A stretch of DNA of 64,000 bases from NCBI GenBank assembly GCA_904063045.1, contig CAJFCJ010000006.1, positions 2,160,946 through 2,224,945 of the forward strand, given 5' to 3'. The notes beneath the pieces are model-generated. The model saw only the letters and a list, made by a program, of their open reading frames with translations, was not told the DNA's origin and did not search any database. The DNA comes from Dimorphilus gyrociliatus (Eukaryota > Annelida > Polychaeta > Dinophilidae). How positions within the stretch are numbered: position 1 is the stretch's first letter; every line of letters starts with the position of its first letter. Positions 11,803 through 24,193 of the stretch are shown here, in pieces. The translations under genes were made by a program, and so were the position numbers.

Positions 11803-14393
11803 ATGGCTTCGTATCATCGCCCCGATTCGGTAACTCTACAAACTTTGAAAGATATAGCAAATAAATTGCGTATTCATTCAATAACATCAACGACTGCTAG
11901 TAATTCTGGGTATGTAAAAAACAGTAGGAGCGACTTGGTTAACTATTCTTTAAATATTGTAGATTAAAAATTGTCTACGTTCTAAATATTTATTGGCAAA
12001 TGTCTAAAGAACTTTTATTATATTGTCTGTTTAATTATAAAGGGGCTATAGAATATTTTCTGGCCTTGAATCTTTTAATAGTATTACTTATTCGTTATAT
12101 CAAACAGAACTTTTTCAGGCCTTTCTAGGCTTAAAAAGGAAATTATTCTATATCATATAAAGTTCATTTAACTTCTATTCATTCTAGGCATCCAACATCA
12201 TGCTGTTCTATTGCCGAAATTATGTCCGTTCTCTTCTTCCATGCAATGAAATATCGTGTGGACGATCCAAGACATCCGGCAAATGATAGATTCATTTTGT
12301 CAAAGGTAGGCTTCATTCGTTTGATATATATATATATATATTATAAATTAATTTGCTGATGAAGAGTAACCTTTTCCTTTTATAGGGTCATGCCGCACCT
12401 ATTTTATACGCAGCATGGGCTGAGGCTGGACTCTTTCCAACTTCAGAACTTCTAAATCTAAGGAAAATCGATTCAGATTTGGAAGGTAACCAAAAACTAG
12501 GGCAAACATTATTTCAGAATTTTTACATTATGTTCTGCTTCTTCCAGGTCATCCCACCCCACGTTTAAGCTTTGTAGATGTAGCTACAGGTTCTCTAGGA
12601 CAAGGGCTTTCTTGTGCTGCTGGCATGGCGTATACTGGAAAGTACTTTGATAGAGCAGAGTAAGTTATACAAGTATTGTAACAATACTATAACGCTTTAT
12701 CATTAAATCGTTCATTTTCTATTTTTAGTTATATGGTTTACTGTGTTATTGGTGACGGCGAGAGTGCTGAGGGTTCAATTTGGGAAGCTCTTGCTTTTGC
12801 TAGTAATAATAAATTGAACAATTTGGTTGCTATATTTGACATCAATAGACTTGGACAAAGTGAAGCTACAGCATTTGGTCATGATGTTGAGTCTTATAAA
12901 AGAAAGCTGGAAGCATTTGGGTAAGTTACCCTCATTTAATGAATGCAAAGTAGGAAGAGATAAATAGCTGCTTTCAGCAATATAAAACTATAATATATGA
13001 CGTATTATGAGGAAACATCTGTTCCTTTAGAAATGAATTAAACCTAATCAAAACCCCTATATATTAAATGTATGCAGGTGGAGAACACACGTGATCGACG
13101 GACACTGTATCAACTCTCTTTGTAAGGCCCTTTATGATGCTAAAAATACTTCCGACAAACCTACTTGTATTCTGGCCAAAACTCTAAAAGGCAAGGGTAT
13201 TGTTGGTATTGAAGATCAAGAAAATTGGCATGGAAAGCCGCTCGGCAATAAGACTCAAGAATCAATTGATGCTATAAGTCTTTGCATAGCCAACCATGGA
13301 CCACACGAGTTATCAGCACCAGTTCCCACCTGCCAGGTCTTGCCCAATAATATTACTAATATAACACTTTCGAGGCCTCCATCATATGATCTAGGACAGA
13401 AATTGGCACCTAGAGCAGCCTATGGAACAGCTTTAACGAAATTAGGCGAATCTTGCCCCCATGTTGTTGCTATGGATGGTGATACGAAAAATTCAACTTT
13501 CGCCATAAAATTCAAAGAAGCCTTTCCAGATAGGTTTATTGAATGCTTTATTGCAGAGCAAAATCTTACAGGTGTCGCTATGGGTTGTGCAACGAGAGAT
13601 AGAACCGTTGCATTTGTTTCAACCTTTGCCGCTTTTCTTTCAAGAGCATATGATCAAATAAGAATGGGAGCCTTGTCAATGACAAATGTCAATTTCGTTG
13701 GTTCTCATGCTGGCATTTCCATCGGAGAGGATGGGCCATCTCAAATGGCCTTGGAGGATATAGCAATGTTTAGGGCTGTTTCTGGTTCAACTGTCTTTTA
13801 TCCCAGTGATGCAGTCTCTACTGAAAGGGCAGTAGAATTAGCAGCAAATACTAAGGGAATCTGTTTTATAAGAACCAGTAGACCAGCATTCCCCGTGTTA
13901 TACGGAAATGACGAACCATTTCAAGTGGGTAAAGCCAAAGTCGTTAGGCAATCTAATAAAGATCAAGTAACAATCGTCGCTTCCGGCGTTACTTTACAAG
14001 AAGCTTTTAAGGCTGCAGAGAAGGTAATTAAAAAAACCTAATGGTTTTGCCCATGTTATTCTACTACAACCATATTCTATTTTACAGCTTGCTTATAACG
14101 GTGTTCAGGTTCGAATTGTTGATCCTTTCACTATCAAACCAATTGATAAGCAAACATTGCTCGATTGCGCAAAATCAACCGGAGGAAAAGTTTTAACAGT
14201 TGAAGATCATTACCCTCAAGGTGGAATAGGGGAAGCAGTAGCTTCAGCACTAGCCGAAGAAAGAGATGTACTCGTTAAAGTTCTTGCTGTTACAGCTCTC
14301 CCAAGATCTGGTAAACCAGAAGAACTTCTTGATAAATATGGTATATCTTCAAGATGCATTGTAGATGGAGTATCTTCTCTATTAAAACTATAA
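11803..14393 (+). CDS. TKT: Transketolase, 626 aa
   Basis: Seven exons: 11803-11909, 12188-12305, 12386-12485, 12548-12659, 12729-12920, 13078-14023, 14088-14393 (1881 nt). The enzyme moves two-carbon ketol units between sugar phosphates in the non-oxidative pentose phosphate pathway, using thiamine diphosphate and a divalent metal. Visible signatures are the N-terminal SGHPTSCCS segment, [11 protein letters not shown], and the thiamine-binding stretch that begins [14 protein letters not shown] and continues to the Asn of DINRLG. The pyrimidine domain has [10 protein letters not shown]. The C-terminal domain includes [19 protein letters not shown]. The length matches animal transketolase (about 623). 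The start agrees with the family N-terminus and sits right behind a pyrimidine-rich TTCAG. A poly(A) signal AATAAA is at 14543. Nothing is missing from the active site that I can see. Confidence 0.97.
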
Positions 14394-14755
14394 ATTAACC
14401 ATAGATAGTAAAACACCTTAAATGGATTCTATACTTACATATTTTATGTTTTTTTTTTTAAATAATTTGCTGTTCACCTAAGTTTGGTGATGATGGGTGT
14501 AGGGGTGTTTCTCTTCAAAATTAAAAAAAAGATATTCCTGCTAATAAACTATTAATGGAGAAAGAGTCTTTTAATTATTATTACGAAAATAATAGGACAA
14601 TATTGATTACTAATAGTTAAATATAAATTTCTCGTAAGCCTGGGAAAAGTTAAACTGTCTCGAACTTCCGTTGAGTGAAGAAAGGAAACCAGATGTCTCT
14701 GCTTGTCAAATACATTCTGTGCGAAACTATTATCTGTACACGTTGAGCAGACAAC
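14394..14755. other. Short intergenic gap, TKT 3' UTR to COPZ leader
   Basis: It contains the transketolase 3' UTR with an AATAAA signal at 14543-14548, then the coatomer zeta promoter and leader. No other feature is visible. Confidence 0.6.
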
Positions 14756-16119
14756 ATGGCTTTAATTCGTGTAAATATCCTTCTTTTGTTTTTGTTATAT
14801 AATAATTAAACGACCTAACCAATGACTTGATTAATTCAGGATCCTTGTTTGTATTGTATAAAAGCCATTATAATTCTTGATAATGATGGAAATCGTTTAA
14901 TAGCCAAGGTTTGCCTCTTCAATAATTATTTGTTTATGATTAGTCAATTTAATAAAAAAAATTGATAAAACCCAGTACTTTGATGAGACGTTTCCAACAA
15001 ATACTGAGCAAAGACAATGGGAGAAGAATTTATTCAATAAAACTCATAGAGAAAATGGTAAATCACTTATTGTTCTTTCGTATGAAACAAACTTCATTAA
15101 TAGCAATCATCTCTCTTCAGCGGATGTAACGATATTAGACAATTTAACGATTGTATACAGGAGCAACGTAGATCTGTTTTTTTATGTCGTTGGAAATTCG
15201 TCGGAAAACGAAGTAATATAAAAATGATTTTCCATAAATACATATATATGTATATATTCTCTATATATTTTAGCTCATCTTAGCCAGTGTATTGTCAACG
15301 CTGTACGAGGCCATAAACCTAATGTTGAAAAAAGATGTTGAAAAGCGATCTTTGTTAGATAATATGGAAAATATTTTTCTAGCTTTGGACGAAATATGCG
15401 ATCAAGGGTATTGTATTAGAAATTTTATGCTATAACGTTTTTATCAATAGTATATTTATGTTAAACAATTCTATATAGAATAATATTGGAAAGCGATCCT
15501 CATGCTATTGTTAGTAGATGTGCTGTTAGAGGTGACGATATTCCCTTAGGAGAGCAAACAGTGGCTCAGGTAAGAACAGTTTCAATATAAATATATATGT
15601 ATATAGTTTTGTATTTTTGTACATATATATGCTTATAATATTTCTTTAGCAATTAACAAACAAACTAAAGGTTTGAATAATATTTCAAAATTAAAAGAAT
15701 TTAGGAAAAGACATCAGAAAGACAGTTACAACAATAATACATATATATATATATACAGTTTATATGTATTATTGCATGTTTTATTTTTTAGTACTATATA
15801 CAGTAATCAAACACTATTTCTATGTTTCTTAGAAGTCTTTTTTAATGTACTTTTTTTATTATTAAAAGCTTTTTAAAAAGTTAATGCTAACGGGTGGAAA
15901 TGCATGATTTTCAGTTATATAGGATAAACTTGTACTTCTATTTTTATAAAATGACTTTATTTTCTTATAAACTCTCTAAAAAAAGTCTATTTTTGCTTCA
16001 ATAAATTCATTTTAATAAGGTATATAATAGATATATAACTTTTAAATTTAATTATCTCTTTTCAACAGGTTCTGCAATCGGCGAAAGATCAATTCAAATG
16101 GTCTCTATTGAAAAATTGA
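14756..16119 (+). CDS. COPZ1: Coatomer subunit zeta, 177 aa
   Basis: Seven exons: 14756-14770, 14840-14908, 14976-15057, 15121-15212, 15274-15407, 15479-15569, 16069-16119 (534 nt). Zeta-COP is a small subunit of the COPI vesicle coat, which works in Golgi-to-ER and intra-Golgi transport. It pairs with gamma-COP and has a longin-like fold related to AP sigma chains. Diagnostic stretches are [39 protein letters not shown], the [12 protein letters not shown] segment and the C-terminal [16 protein letters not shown]. The length equals human COPZ1. The first coding exon is only 15 nt (MALIR), and the last intron, at 499 bp, is much longer than the others. An AATAAA poly(A) signal lies about 92 nt after the stop, at 16211. 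Confidence 0.96.
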
Positions 16120-17411
16120 AAAATAGACTTTCTTTTCTTTTTTTTTGCATCTTTTTCCTCCTTTCTGATAATCTGTTCGAATCATCAATTTTTCAACATT
16201 ATGGCTGAATAATAAATAACATAACCATCAATTTAATTAATTATCCTTTAATTCTCTGTTAAAAGAGGAAAAAAGAAATAAATTTGCATTTAGTATGTAC
16301 AATATCCTTATTATATATAATAACGATATTGGAAATGACATGAGCATGTTTAATACATTCACTGATATCAGTTATAGATTACTATTTATTTAATATTCTC
16401 TTTCACTTATATGAATTACAAATGATTCTTTTTTTAAGTCCTTTTAACTTGCTTTACTCCAGAAAGTGACGTCACTTAGATATAGTAAAAAAAAAAATCA
16501 ATGAAGATATTTTATCTTATCAAGCTGTGTTAGTATGCCAAATAAAAAAACTGTTCAGTTCATTAACCGGGAAATAGTTAAAAGATATAATAATTAGGCG
16601 TATTGTTTGATTGGTTTAATTTTTGAAATATGAAAGGATTGATATAAAATATAAAAGAAAAATTTACTTTGATTAACTATTTTTATTAGACTGTAAATTA
16701 ATTTTAATAAAACTAACTCTGATGTCATTAGTCCTTTTATTGCCCTTTTTGTGACCTTGATGAGAAATTTAATTAAACGTTTCTGGTAAAGTAATCAATG
16801 GTATTTCAGAACTTCCGCTCATGTATTTGCATGTGACTTGACTGACAGTTTAAATCGGGGATAAATATTTATATAATCTTATTTCAGCACTCCTTATTAA
16901 ACTAACAATATTTGTTTAAACCGATAGAACTAGTTAAAGTATAATAATTTGGGTCAAGATTTTATTCAGTTTTTACACTATACAAAAACCTGACAAACTC
17001 TATAAAAATTTCAAAATTAAGGATTTTCATACAATTAAATTCGTCATTTTAAATATTAGTATAAATAATGTGATAGAAATCGATTTTTATTAGTGCTTTT
17101 GATAGGTTAAACTAAAAAAAAGTACCGCTCAATTAGTGTGGTTCCGGACTGTGTGATATATTTTCCGCAAATAAAATGAAGGGGATGACAAATGATGATG
17201 ATAATTTCATTTAATTTTTTAAATAAAAATGTAAGTAAGTAAGCAAAAAAATATTAGTAATTTCTTATTAAAATTATTGTACTGAAAATACGTTGAAAAC
17301 GCCCACAAAGACGTTTGGGAAGTAGCATTTGCGCATGCGCTATGTTCCACTACTTAAGTCCGTAGAAAAAAAGGGCAGTCTACCGAAAAAACTCCTTCTG
17401 AAGGTACGAAT
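16120..17411. other. Intergenic, COPZ 3' UTR to NRBP promoter
   Basis: AT-rich with no coding signal. The right end carries a perfect NRF1-type palindrome about 70 bp before the NRBP start. Confidence 0.6.
17330..17341. promoter_or_regulatory. NRF1-type site TGCGCATGCGCT
   Basis: TGCGCATGCGC is the full palindromic consensus of nuclear respiratory factor 1. It stands in otherwise AT-rich DNA, 70 bp upstream of the NRBP start codon, the usual distance for a core promoter element of housekeeping genes. A related copy, TGCGCATGC, is at 60811-60819 upstream of the CNC-bZIP gene. Confidence 0.55.
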
Positions 17412-19942
17412 ATGGCCAGTACTAAACCAGCTGGTGAGCCAGAAGTTCCAGCAGCTGATCATAGGGATAGTGGTGACGAATCGGAAGATGAAGGGGAGGT
17501 TCTTGAGGAGAGCCCATGCTGTAGGTGGCAGAAAAGAAAGGAAAGAGTGGAACAGCGTGACGTGCCCGGCATTGATTGTGCTTATTTATCTATGGATACA
17601 GAAGAGGGTAATTATATGTCTGTTAATATCGAAGTTACATGTAAAAACAACGTCTCGATTCCCAATTAACGACGAATATAACATAATTATTCATCTGTTC
17701 GATTACGAATCAGTTGGTATTAGTCAAATTGGGAAATTTTGATGACGTAAAAACTATTAAAAATGAATGAATTTCAAAAGAAACATGATTCTGCCAGCTG
17801 TCTGATCTTCTCTTAGCCTATACATACTTTTTATGTATAAAATTTTATTTAAAAAGCCACAGTATAAATGTATGTAAAATCCATATTACGTAACACTCTC
17901 GCTCAATCCCCCATTGGTTAGCTTAGACACCCAGACAGTCTACTTTCCATCAAACAAAAAAAACTGAAGTTCACTAAACTCATTGTGTTGCCTTTTCAAA
18001 CAAAAAATATAGGCCGTACGAATCATTTTCCAAGAACAAATTGATTGTTATCTGTAATAAAGAATACTGTACACTGAGACTACGTATAAATTTTGTATTA
18101 ACTACTTTGTTCTAAATCATCTTTTGAAGCTTTAAAAATAGTGTTAAGAATATCCCTTACACTTGTAGAAATAATTAGAAATAAAGAAAATAGCTGTTTA
18201 AACCTCTTATATAATATACTTTCAATATTATTAGCTTCTTTTTTTATACTTCTAAAAGTAATTACTGCAAAAAGCAGATTGTTCAGTTAGACATAGAAAA
18301 AAAAAGTATTGAAAAACACAAAAAAAAGATAGATTCAATACAAAAAACACCATTTATATAATGTATATTATATATATTATATGTATATAATATCTAGATT
18401 CATTAATTACTATTTATATTTTATCTTGATGGACAATGCCATTGGGAGTTAATTCTAAAAATAGTCTCGAAAAAAATCTTATTGTACTAGATTGTTTCGA
18501 TTAATTCTATGCTGAAGAATAAGATAATTTAATCGGTGATAAAGATATTCTTTTATTCAGGTATGGAGGTTGTATGGAATGAAGTCTATATGCTACCTGA
18601 CAAAGATTTGAAATCACATTTGGAGGAGGTAAAAAGAGTATTCGACACTTTAATTCACTTAGATCACGCCAACCTTGTTAAGTTTCATACTTATTGGATT
18701 GTATATGGAAATAATTCAAATGATAGAAAGAAAGTGGTATTCATAACTGAATATATGTCATCGGGATCTTTTAAACAATTCTTATATAAAGCTAAGAATA
18801 AGCCTAAGACATTGGATATAAAAAATAAAAATAAAACTCTAAAGGCGTGGAAGAGATGGTGCACCCAGATTTTGTCAGCTCTCTCTTACCTTCATTCTTG
18901 TGAGCCGGCTATAATCCACGGAAATTTAACTTGCGACACAATATTTATCCAACACAACGGCCTCATAAAGATAGGTTCAGTGGCGCCGGACGCCATCACC
19001 AAGAACGTGAAAACGACTAGGAGAGATATTAAGAAAAATATGCATTACTTTCCTGCAGAATGTGATCGAGCCGAAAATGTAACAACGGCAGTAGATATTT
19101 TCTCATTTGGAATTTGTGCCCTTGAAATGGCCGCCTTAGAATTACAGCCAAATTCAGAAAACGGTGTTGTAACAGATGAAGTCATTAGGAACGTTTTAAA
19201 TAGTTTAGAAGATAAAGATCAGCGTGCCTTCATTAGTCTTTGTTTAGATGAAGATCCAGAAAAAAGACCGACAGCAAGGGAGTTATTGTTTAATAAGGTG
19301 CTTTTCGAGGTGCATTCTTTAAAGTTATTAGCGGCACATGCCGTTGTCAATTCGTCCAACGAGCAAAACATTCAAGAGGAAGTTTGGAAGAGAGATCCTA
19401 ATTGTGTAATTGCTGAATGGCCCAACTTAACAAGCGGTTTAACTCAGCAATGGAAAGTTTCAGATTCTCCTGCTTTAGAATTAGACAAATTTTTGGAAGA
19501 TGTTCAAAATGGTATTTATCCACTAACTGCTTTCACCGACAGTGTTGGAAATATAGCTCCAGCTAGAACAAGAGCCGTATCCCCTGAAATTCCCGAGTCA
19601 GTTAAATCTGAGTCACCTGAAATAGTCCAAGACAGAGAAACAAGAAGTTGCCAAATTGTTACATGTGACATTAAACCTATGGAAGTTATCAAAGAAACTC
19701 AATTGTTACCAGGTAGTGGAGATGAGGGTGAAAAGAAAAAATTTCAAGTTCATCTATTACTTAAAATGGAGGATAAAACGAATCGAGATTTACAAGGTGA
19801 AATCGGTGAGAATGAAACCCCTACTGTTCTTGTTAAAGAATTAGTGGATTTAGGTTTTGTCAGTTTGACTGATCATGATAAGATTTTAACAAGTTTAGAA
19901 GAAGCGTTGGATAAAGTTGATGCTCCGTTGATTGCTACTTGA
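17412..19942 (+). CDS. NRBP1: Nuclear receptor-binding protein, pseudokinase, 525 aa
   Basis: Two coding exons, 17412-17607 and 18561-19942, are separated by a 953-bp intron; codon GGT is split G|GT. NRBP is a catalytically inactive kinase-like adaptor involved in ER-Golgi trafficking and ubiquitin-linked protein turnover. The N-terminus is acidic and ends in the conserved LEESPCCRWQKRKERVEQRD and VPGID...YLSMDTEEG block. The kinase-like domain spans about residues 67-340. It has EVVWNEV where the VAIK lysine should be, IIHGNLTCDT in place of HRDxKxxN, and KIGSVAP in place of DFG. These are the known losses of the family, so the protein is not expected to phosphorylate. The C-terminal region has ALELDKFLEDVQNGIYPLTAF, diagnostic for NRBP. 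The long second exon is intronless. Convergent with cyclin L. Confidence 0.96.
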
Positions 19943-20452
19943 GAAACCTAAATTTTTTTTATCTTATGCTTTTATGTATATTTTGTGTTGTATATTAAAA
20001 GCGTTTGCATATTGGACTTGTGTATTTTTTAAATGTTTACAATGCAAAAGGTGTTTGTTAAATTTTTCGCTTAAAATACTAAGGCGATTAATCTGCTTAA
20101 GGTGAATTCATTGCACACTGCCAAAGTGATATTCGACAATTATATATAAATAAAAGTGAACATATCTAATTAATTTTTTTTACAATATTACTGATATCGT
20201 CACTGCAAAGATATTATAAACTAAGAGAATCTTGTTCCTTATTCCCGATTCTTTTACGTGAAGTTTTTATTAACTATACAATATTTTGATATTAGATGTT
20301 GAATAATAATAAAGACTATACTAGTTGCTTTCGTCTGATAAACATGATTCATCGTACTTTTACAAAACAACACTCCTTTTTAACTTTTATTTAACCAGTG
20401 TCTGAAATCTAGGAATGATAAATAAATACTTGTTCGTAATATTATGTTACTT
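19943..20452. other. Short convergent intergenic gap
   Basis: The 3' UTRs of NRBP (+) and cyclin L (-) face each other here. AATAAA at 20149-20154 serves the plus-strand gene. No other feature is seen. Confidence 0.6.
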
Positions 20453-23400
20453 TCAATGTCTTTTGTGTTGGTTTCGATATTTTTTAATACTGGAAGAAGA
20501 GTGAGCTCCATGTCGCTTACCCCTGTTGCGATGATGACGATGATGACTTCTTGGTCGGTGATAAATTGATCCTGATGATCGAGAATTTGAACGACGTCTT
20601 CGATTATGCTTTTGTTGATCAATCTTTCGACGCTTAGGAGACTTTTGTCTTCCAGAATACGAGGAATTAGATCTGTTGAAATACAGAAAAACATTTTAAT
20701 AAATACCTAAACGACTTAAAAGTATTTAAATACTTGTACCTGCTTCGGGATTCGTAAGACCGTTTACGCAATTTTCTATTATCCTCTGTATATTTCAATC
20801 TCTCTTTTTCACCATCCCTAAGTGAATAATTTTCAGTATTACTCTTATCAATGATGTGGTTGCCATTTTGGATTGGTATTTTATTCTTTTCAGTAGTAGC
20901 AGTAGATTTTATACCGACCGGCGGTGTGTTTTTATTTTCAGGTGTATCGGTCAACAATTTCGTTGCTTTAGCGTTTTTCTTAGCTTCGGCAATGGCACTT
21001 TTTATAACGTTTACTCTTTCTTCAAGAGTATCTACACTTAATCTGTTTAGAGCATATAATTTGAGGATAGTTAAAGAGATATCTTCAACTTCTGCGTCTG
21101 TTGCATTGAAAACTCTGTACCAAGGTGGTCTATTAGGAAGAGGAACTTGCATCTTTCGGCTGGCAAGGAAAATGCATGCGCAAGCAATACTTTCCGGTCT
21201 ATATCGTACCCATAGGTTCGTCCTTAAGCTATCGTTCATGTAGTTCCTGTGAAAGAACGGCGTACATGCAAAATGTTCCTCTGCACATAATTAGGGTTTT
21301 AATTTATCGAGACCCTGTGCAGATCTGCGTTGATTGGAGTTAATTTTAAAACTGAGTCTCCATATTAAATTCCTTAATTCTTGTAGCACCGTGTTTAAGA
21401 TATACTCAATATCAGTAACTTAAATCCATATATATATATATATTGGATCAAGATAAATTAGTAGAATACAGTTAGATAACATTATTTTTTCTTTAGTTGT
21501 AAGATTAAGAAAAAGAAATAGAGCAAGAAGAGGCCAAAGTTTTAGACTATAAATGCTTCTTAGATATATTCTGTTACGCATAAAAAAAATATCTTCTTTC
21601 TCGTAAATAGTATAAAATGAAAATTTAGAGGAGAAAACAGCTTTTCAAAGAGTAGATCTTATGGAGGCGTTACAAAAGAACATGTATCTGTATTCGATCA
21701 AACAATCGATGTGCTAATTTTTTGTCGCAAAACTATATATTATGTACAAGCGCCACGATATATGAAAAGTTATATACATTACCCCTGGTCATTGATCCGT
21801 CATAATCAATAGCTGGAATAGCACAGATTGGTTGGTTTTGCTATAAGACATAACAGATTACTGAAATTATTAAGCTATTAAAAACAATGGTGTAAGGCGT
21901 ACAGGAACCACCTGTCACACCAGATAGCTGTTGAATCTTGACACCAAACTCATAACAGCAGCTGATTCGCACAATTTGTCGCCACAACTCTCCATGTTTA
22001 ACTGGTTAAGGTAAAAGCCATAAAGTCAAAAGAGAACAGATATTTTTTTAAAAATGCTTTTAAAGAATATCTTACTGCCTCCCTCTGCGTTAAATTAATT
22101 AAGTACGATAAATTAAACAAAAATGATAAAGGAATTAGATTAAATCTAATTTTTTTCTCACAGCTATACTGTGTAGTATTAGTCAATAAATGGAAATCAA
22201 CTTAAATGAAAAACTATATCTTTTCAAAAGAGTATCCATTTTCATTTAGCTTAAGTATAATATTAAAGATTAAACTAAACTAATCCCTAAGCTCTTTTTC
22301 TAGGACTAAGTATAAAAAAGAGACTTATCTATAGATACTTATACATTATATAAAGTTAATATAATGATCTAGAATAGATTTATGTAATGAAAACTTTCAT
22401 TACGAAGCGATGGTGTAACTAGATAGGACGAGGAGGCAGCCGAAAATAGTGAACGAAAGACACAATGTAAATAGAGATATATAATATAAACGCACAGGAC
22501 CTCTTGAATAAATTAATAGAGTAAATTAACTTACCATGCTAATTGGGCTAATGAACTATCACGTTCTGATGAATTTGTATTACTCTGGCGGAGTGCTTTA
22601 AGATATGCCATAATTATCTGGAAAATTGGGAAATTCTTATGAAAATTAAATTCACTTTGAATAAAATCGGAACTAATAATAATAGTAATTATATTAAGAC
22701 GAGAAGAATTGAGTAGCTGAAAAAATAAATTAGTATTTCTCTTACACAAAATACTATCGAATTATCATCGTAGGATGGATTATTTAAGGTTTTCAATAAT
22801 TGGGTATTAATACGCGGAAAACGATAAGTCGTTTGCTTTAGTACCTTATATTGAAAACCTTCTGAAACTCTTTCTTACCTTATGAGGATGTTGAACGTGA
22901 ACACAAAACCCAAGCTCAATTAACAATCGTCTTTCTGTCTTTATAACCAAATTCTTTAAATGGACATAAGATTGATCAAGGATCATTGGTATTGGTGATC
23001 TATATTGATACAAAGTTATCGTAAATAAGTATTAGAGTTTTTAACTGTAAATTTTAAAAGTATACTTTTGCTTTCGAATCTGCTGTAAATGATGAAAAAC
23101 ATTGATTACATCTCGAATTTTCCGTGGATCTTCTTCAATTTTGGAGGCGAGATTTATACAAGCCATGGCCACAATCTATAAAGATATATAAAATATATTT
23201 ATTTATTATTTAATAAATTAACTTATCTCTTTCTTTCATCCTACCTCAAAATTATGTTTTACAAATGATTTCGAATAGTAGAATCTTTGATAAAGTATTT
23301 GACCAGTAGCCATCGCCACCTATTAGATAAAGTTTTATTATTATACAACTAGCTTTTGAAGCGTAAATCTAATAAATACTTGGGGTAATTTTAAAAGAAT

Positions 23401-23604
23401 TCCAGAAGTCTGAATCAATTCGCATCCCAAAACTCTTAGTTGAAGTTCGATTTCGTCGTCTAAACCATCGATACCGGAGGGTGTTGTTAATAATTTTTCC
23501 TCTGGTATTATAATATTTTCCAAAGAAATTTTAACTTCAGAAAAATTCCTTGTCGTCAACGGATTTGGTTGTTTATTTTCAACCATGTTGAAAAATTTTG
23601 ACAT
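20453..23604 (-). CDS. CCNL1: Cyclin L, 446 aa
   Basis: Seven exons on the minus strand: 23604-23380, 23319-23245, 23175-23066, 22999-22879, 22617-22535, 21246-20740, 20672-20453 (1341 nt). Cyclin L partners CDK11/CDK12-type kinases and acts in pre-mRNA splicing at nuclear speckles. Visible features are the start of the first cyclin fold ([17 protein letters not shown]), [40 protein letters not shown] and [15 protein letters not shown]. The second fold opens with [11 protein letters not shown] and continues [13 protein letters not shown]. The C-terminus is basic and rich in Arg, Ser and His, including [19 protein letters not shown] and a run of HHRHHR. This is a shorter form of the vertebrate RS domain (human CCNL1 is 526 aa). 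The intron between exons 5 and 6 (21247-22534, 1288 bp) is far longer than the rest. An upstream in-frame extension lacks an ATG. Confidence 0.95.
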
Positions 23605-24193
23605 ATAAATGGCGTCTGTTTGCTGCAAGTCTATTATGTTATTACCCGATAAGATAAATCGAAACTAGTCGATCAAAATAGTACAATCGTTTGAAATTCA
23701 AATGTAATTTTGTGTTATTATTATCTAAGACATATGAGTTAAAAAAATTCTACCAACAATTACTACATAAAATTTTGGCTTTAGGATCAAATTTTTGCAA
23801 TTATATTCCTTAACAAAAGAATATTTCAAGTTATAGCTTTTACTTAGCTGATCGATATAAAATCGGCTGCTAGATAGGCCTAACAAGCGCTATTTATGCT
23901 AAGTTTGTTATTATGTAATTTCGTGTAATAAGTGTTACTGTTCAATGTTACAATCAATATAAATAAACAAGATAATTTTTTAATTTTATAAAAAAACTAT
24001 CAGACTTTGGAAGCTTCTAACAATATATTTTTATTCAGATGTTAAGCTTAGTTACTTTTCCAAGATCCATTAGTAAAATATAACTCTCTCTACCAGTTTC
24101 TTTCCAATAACAACCTCTTCCTTTGATATAAAGCTAGTTACTTACTACGTTAAAATTGAACTAGAGGAAACAATACATTGGAAAATACAGCTC
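23605..24193. promoter_or_regulatory. Divergent promoter region, CCNL / SDF4
   Basis: This 589-bp region separates the start codons of cyclin L (-) and SDF4 (+), so both promoters must lie here or overlap it. I see AT-rich sequence and no recognised factor site that I would defend. Confidence 0.45.

Noticed and set aside
20851-21243. Long plus-strand open frame rich in hydrophobic residues
   Set aside because: It is antisense to cyclin L exon 6, which is supported by clear homology and splice phase.
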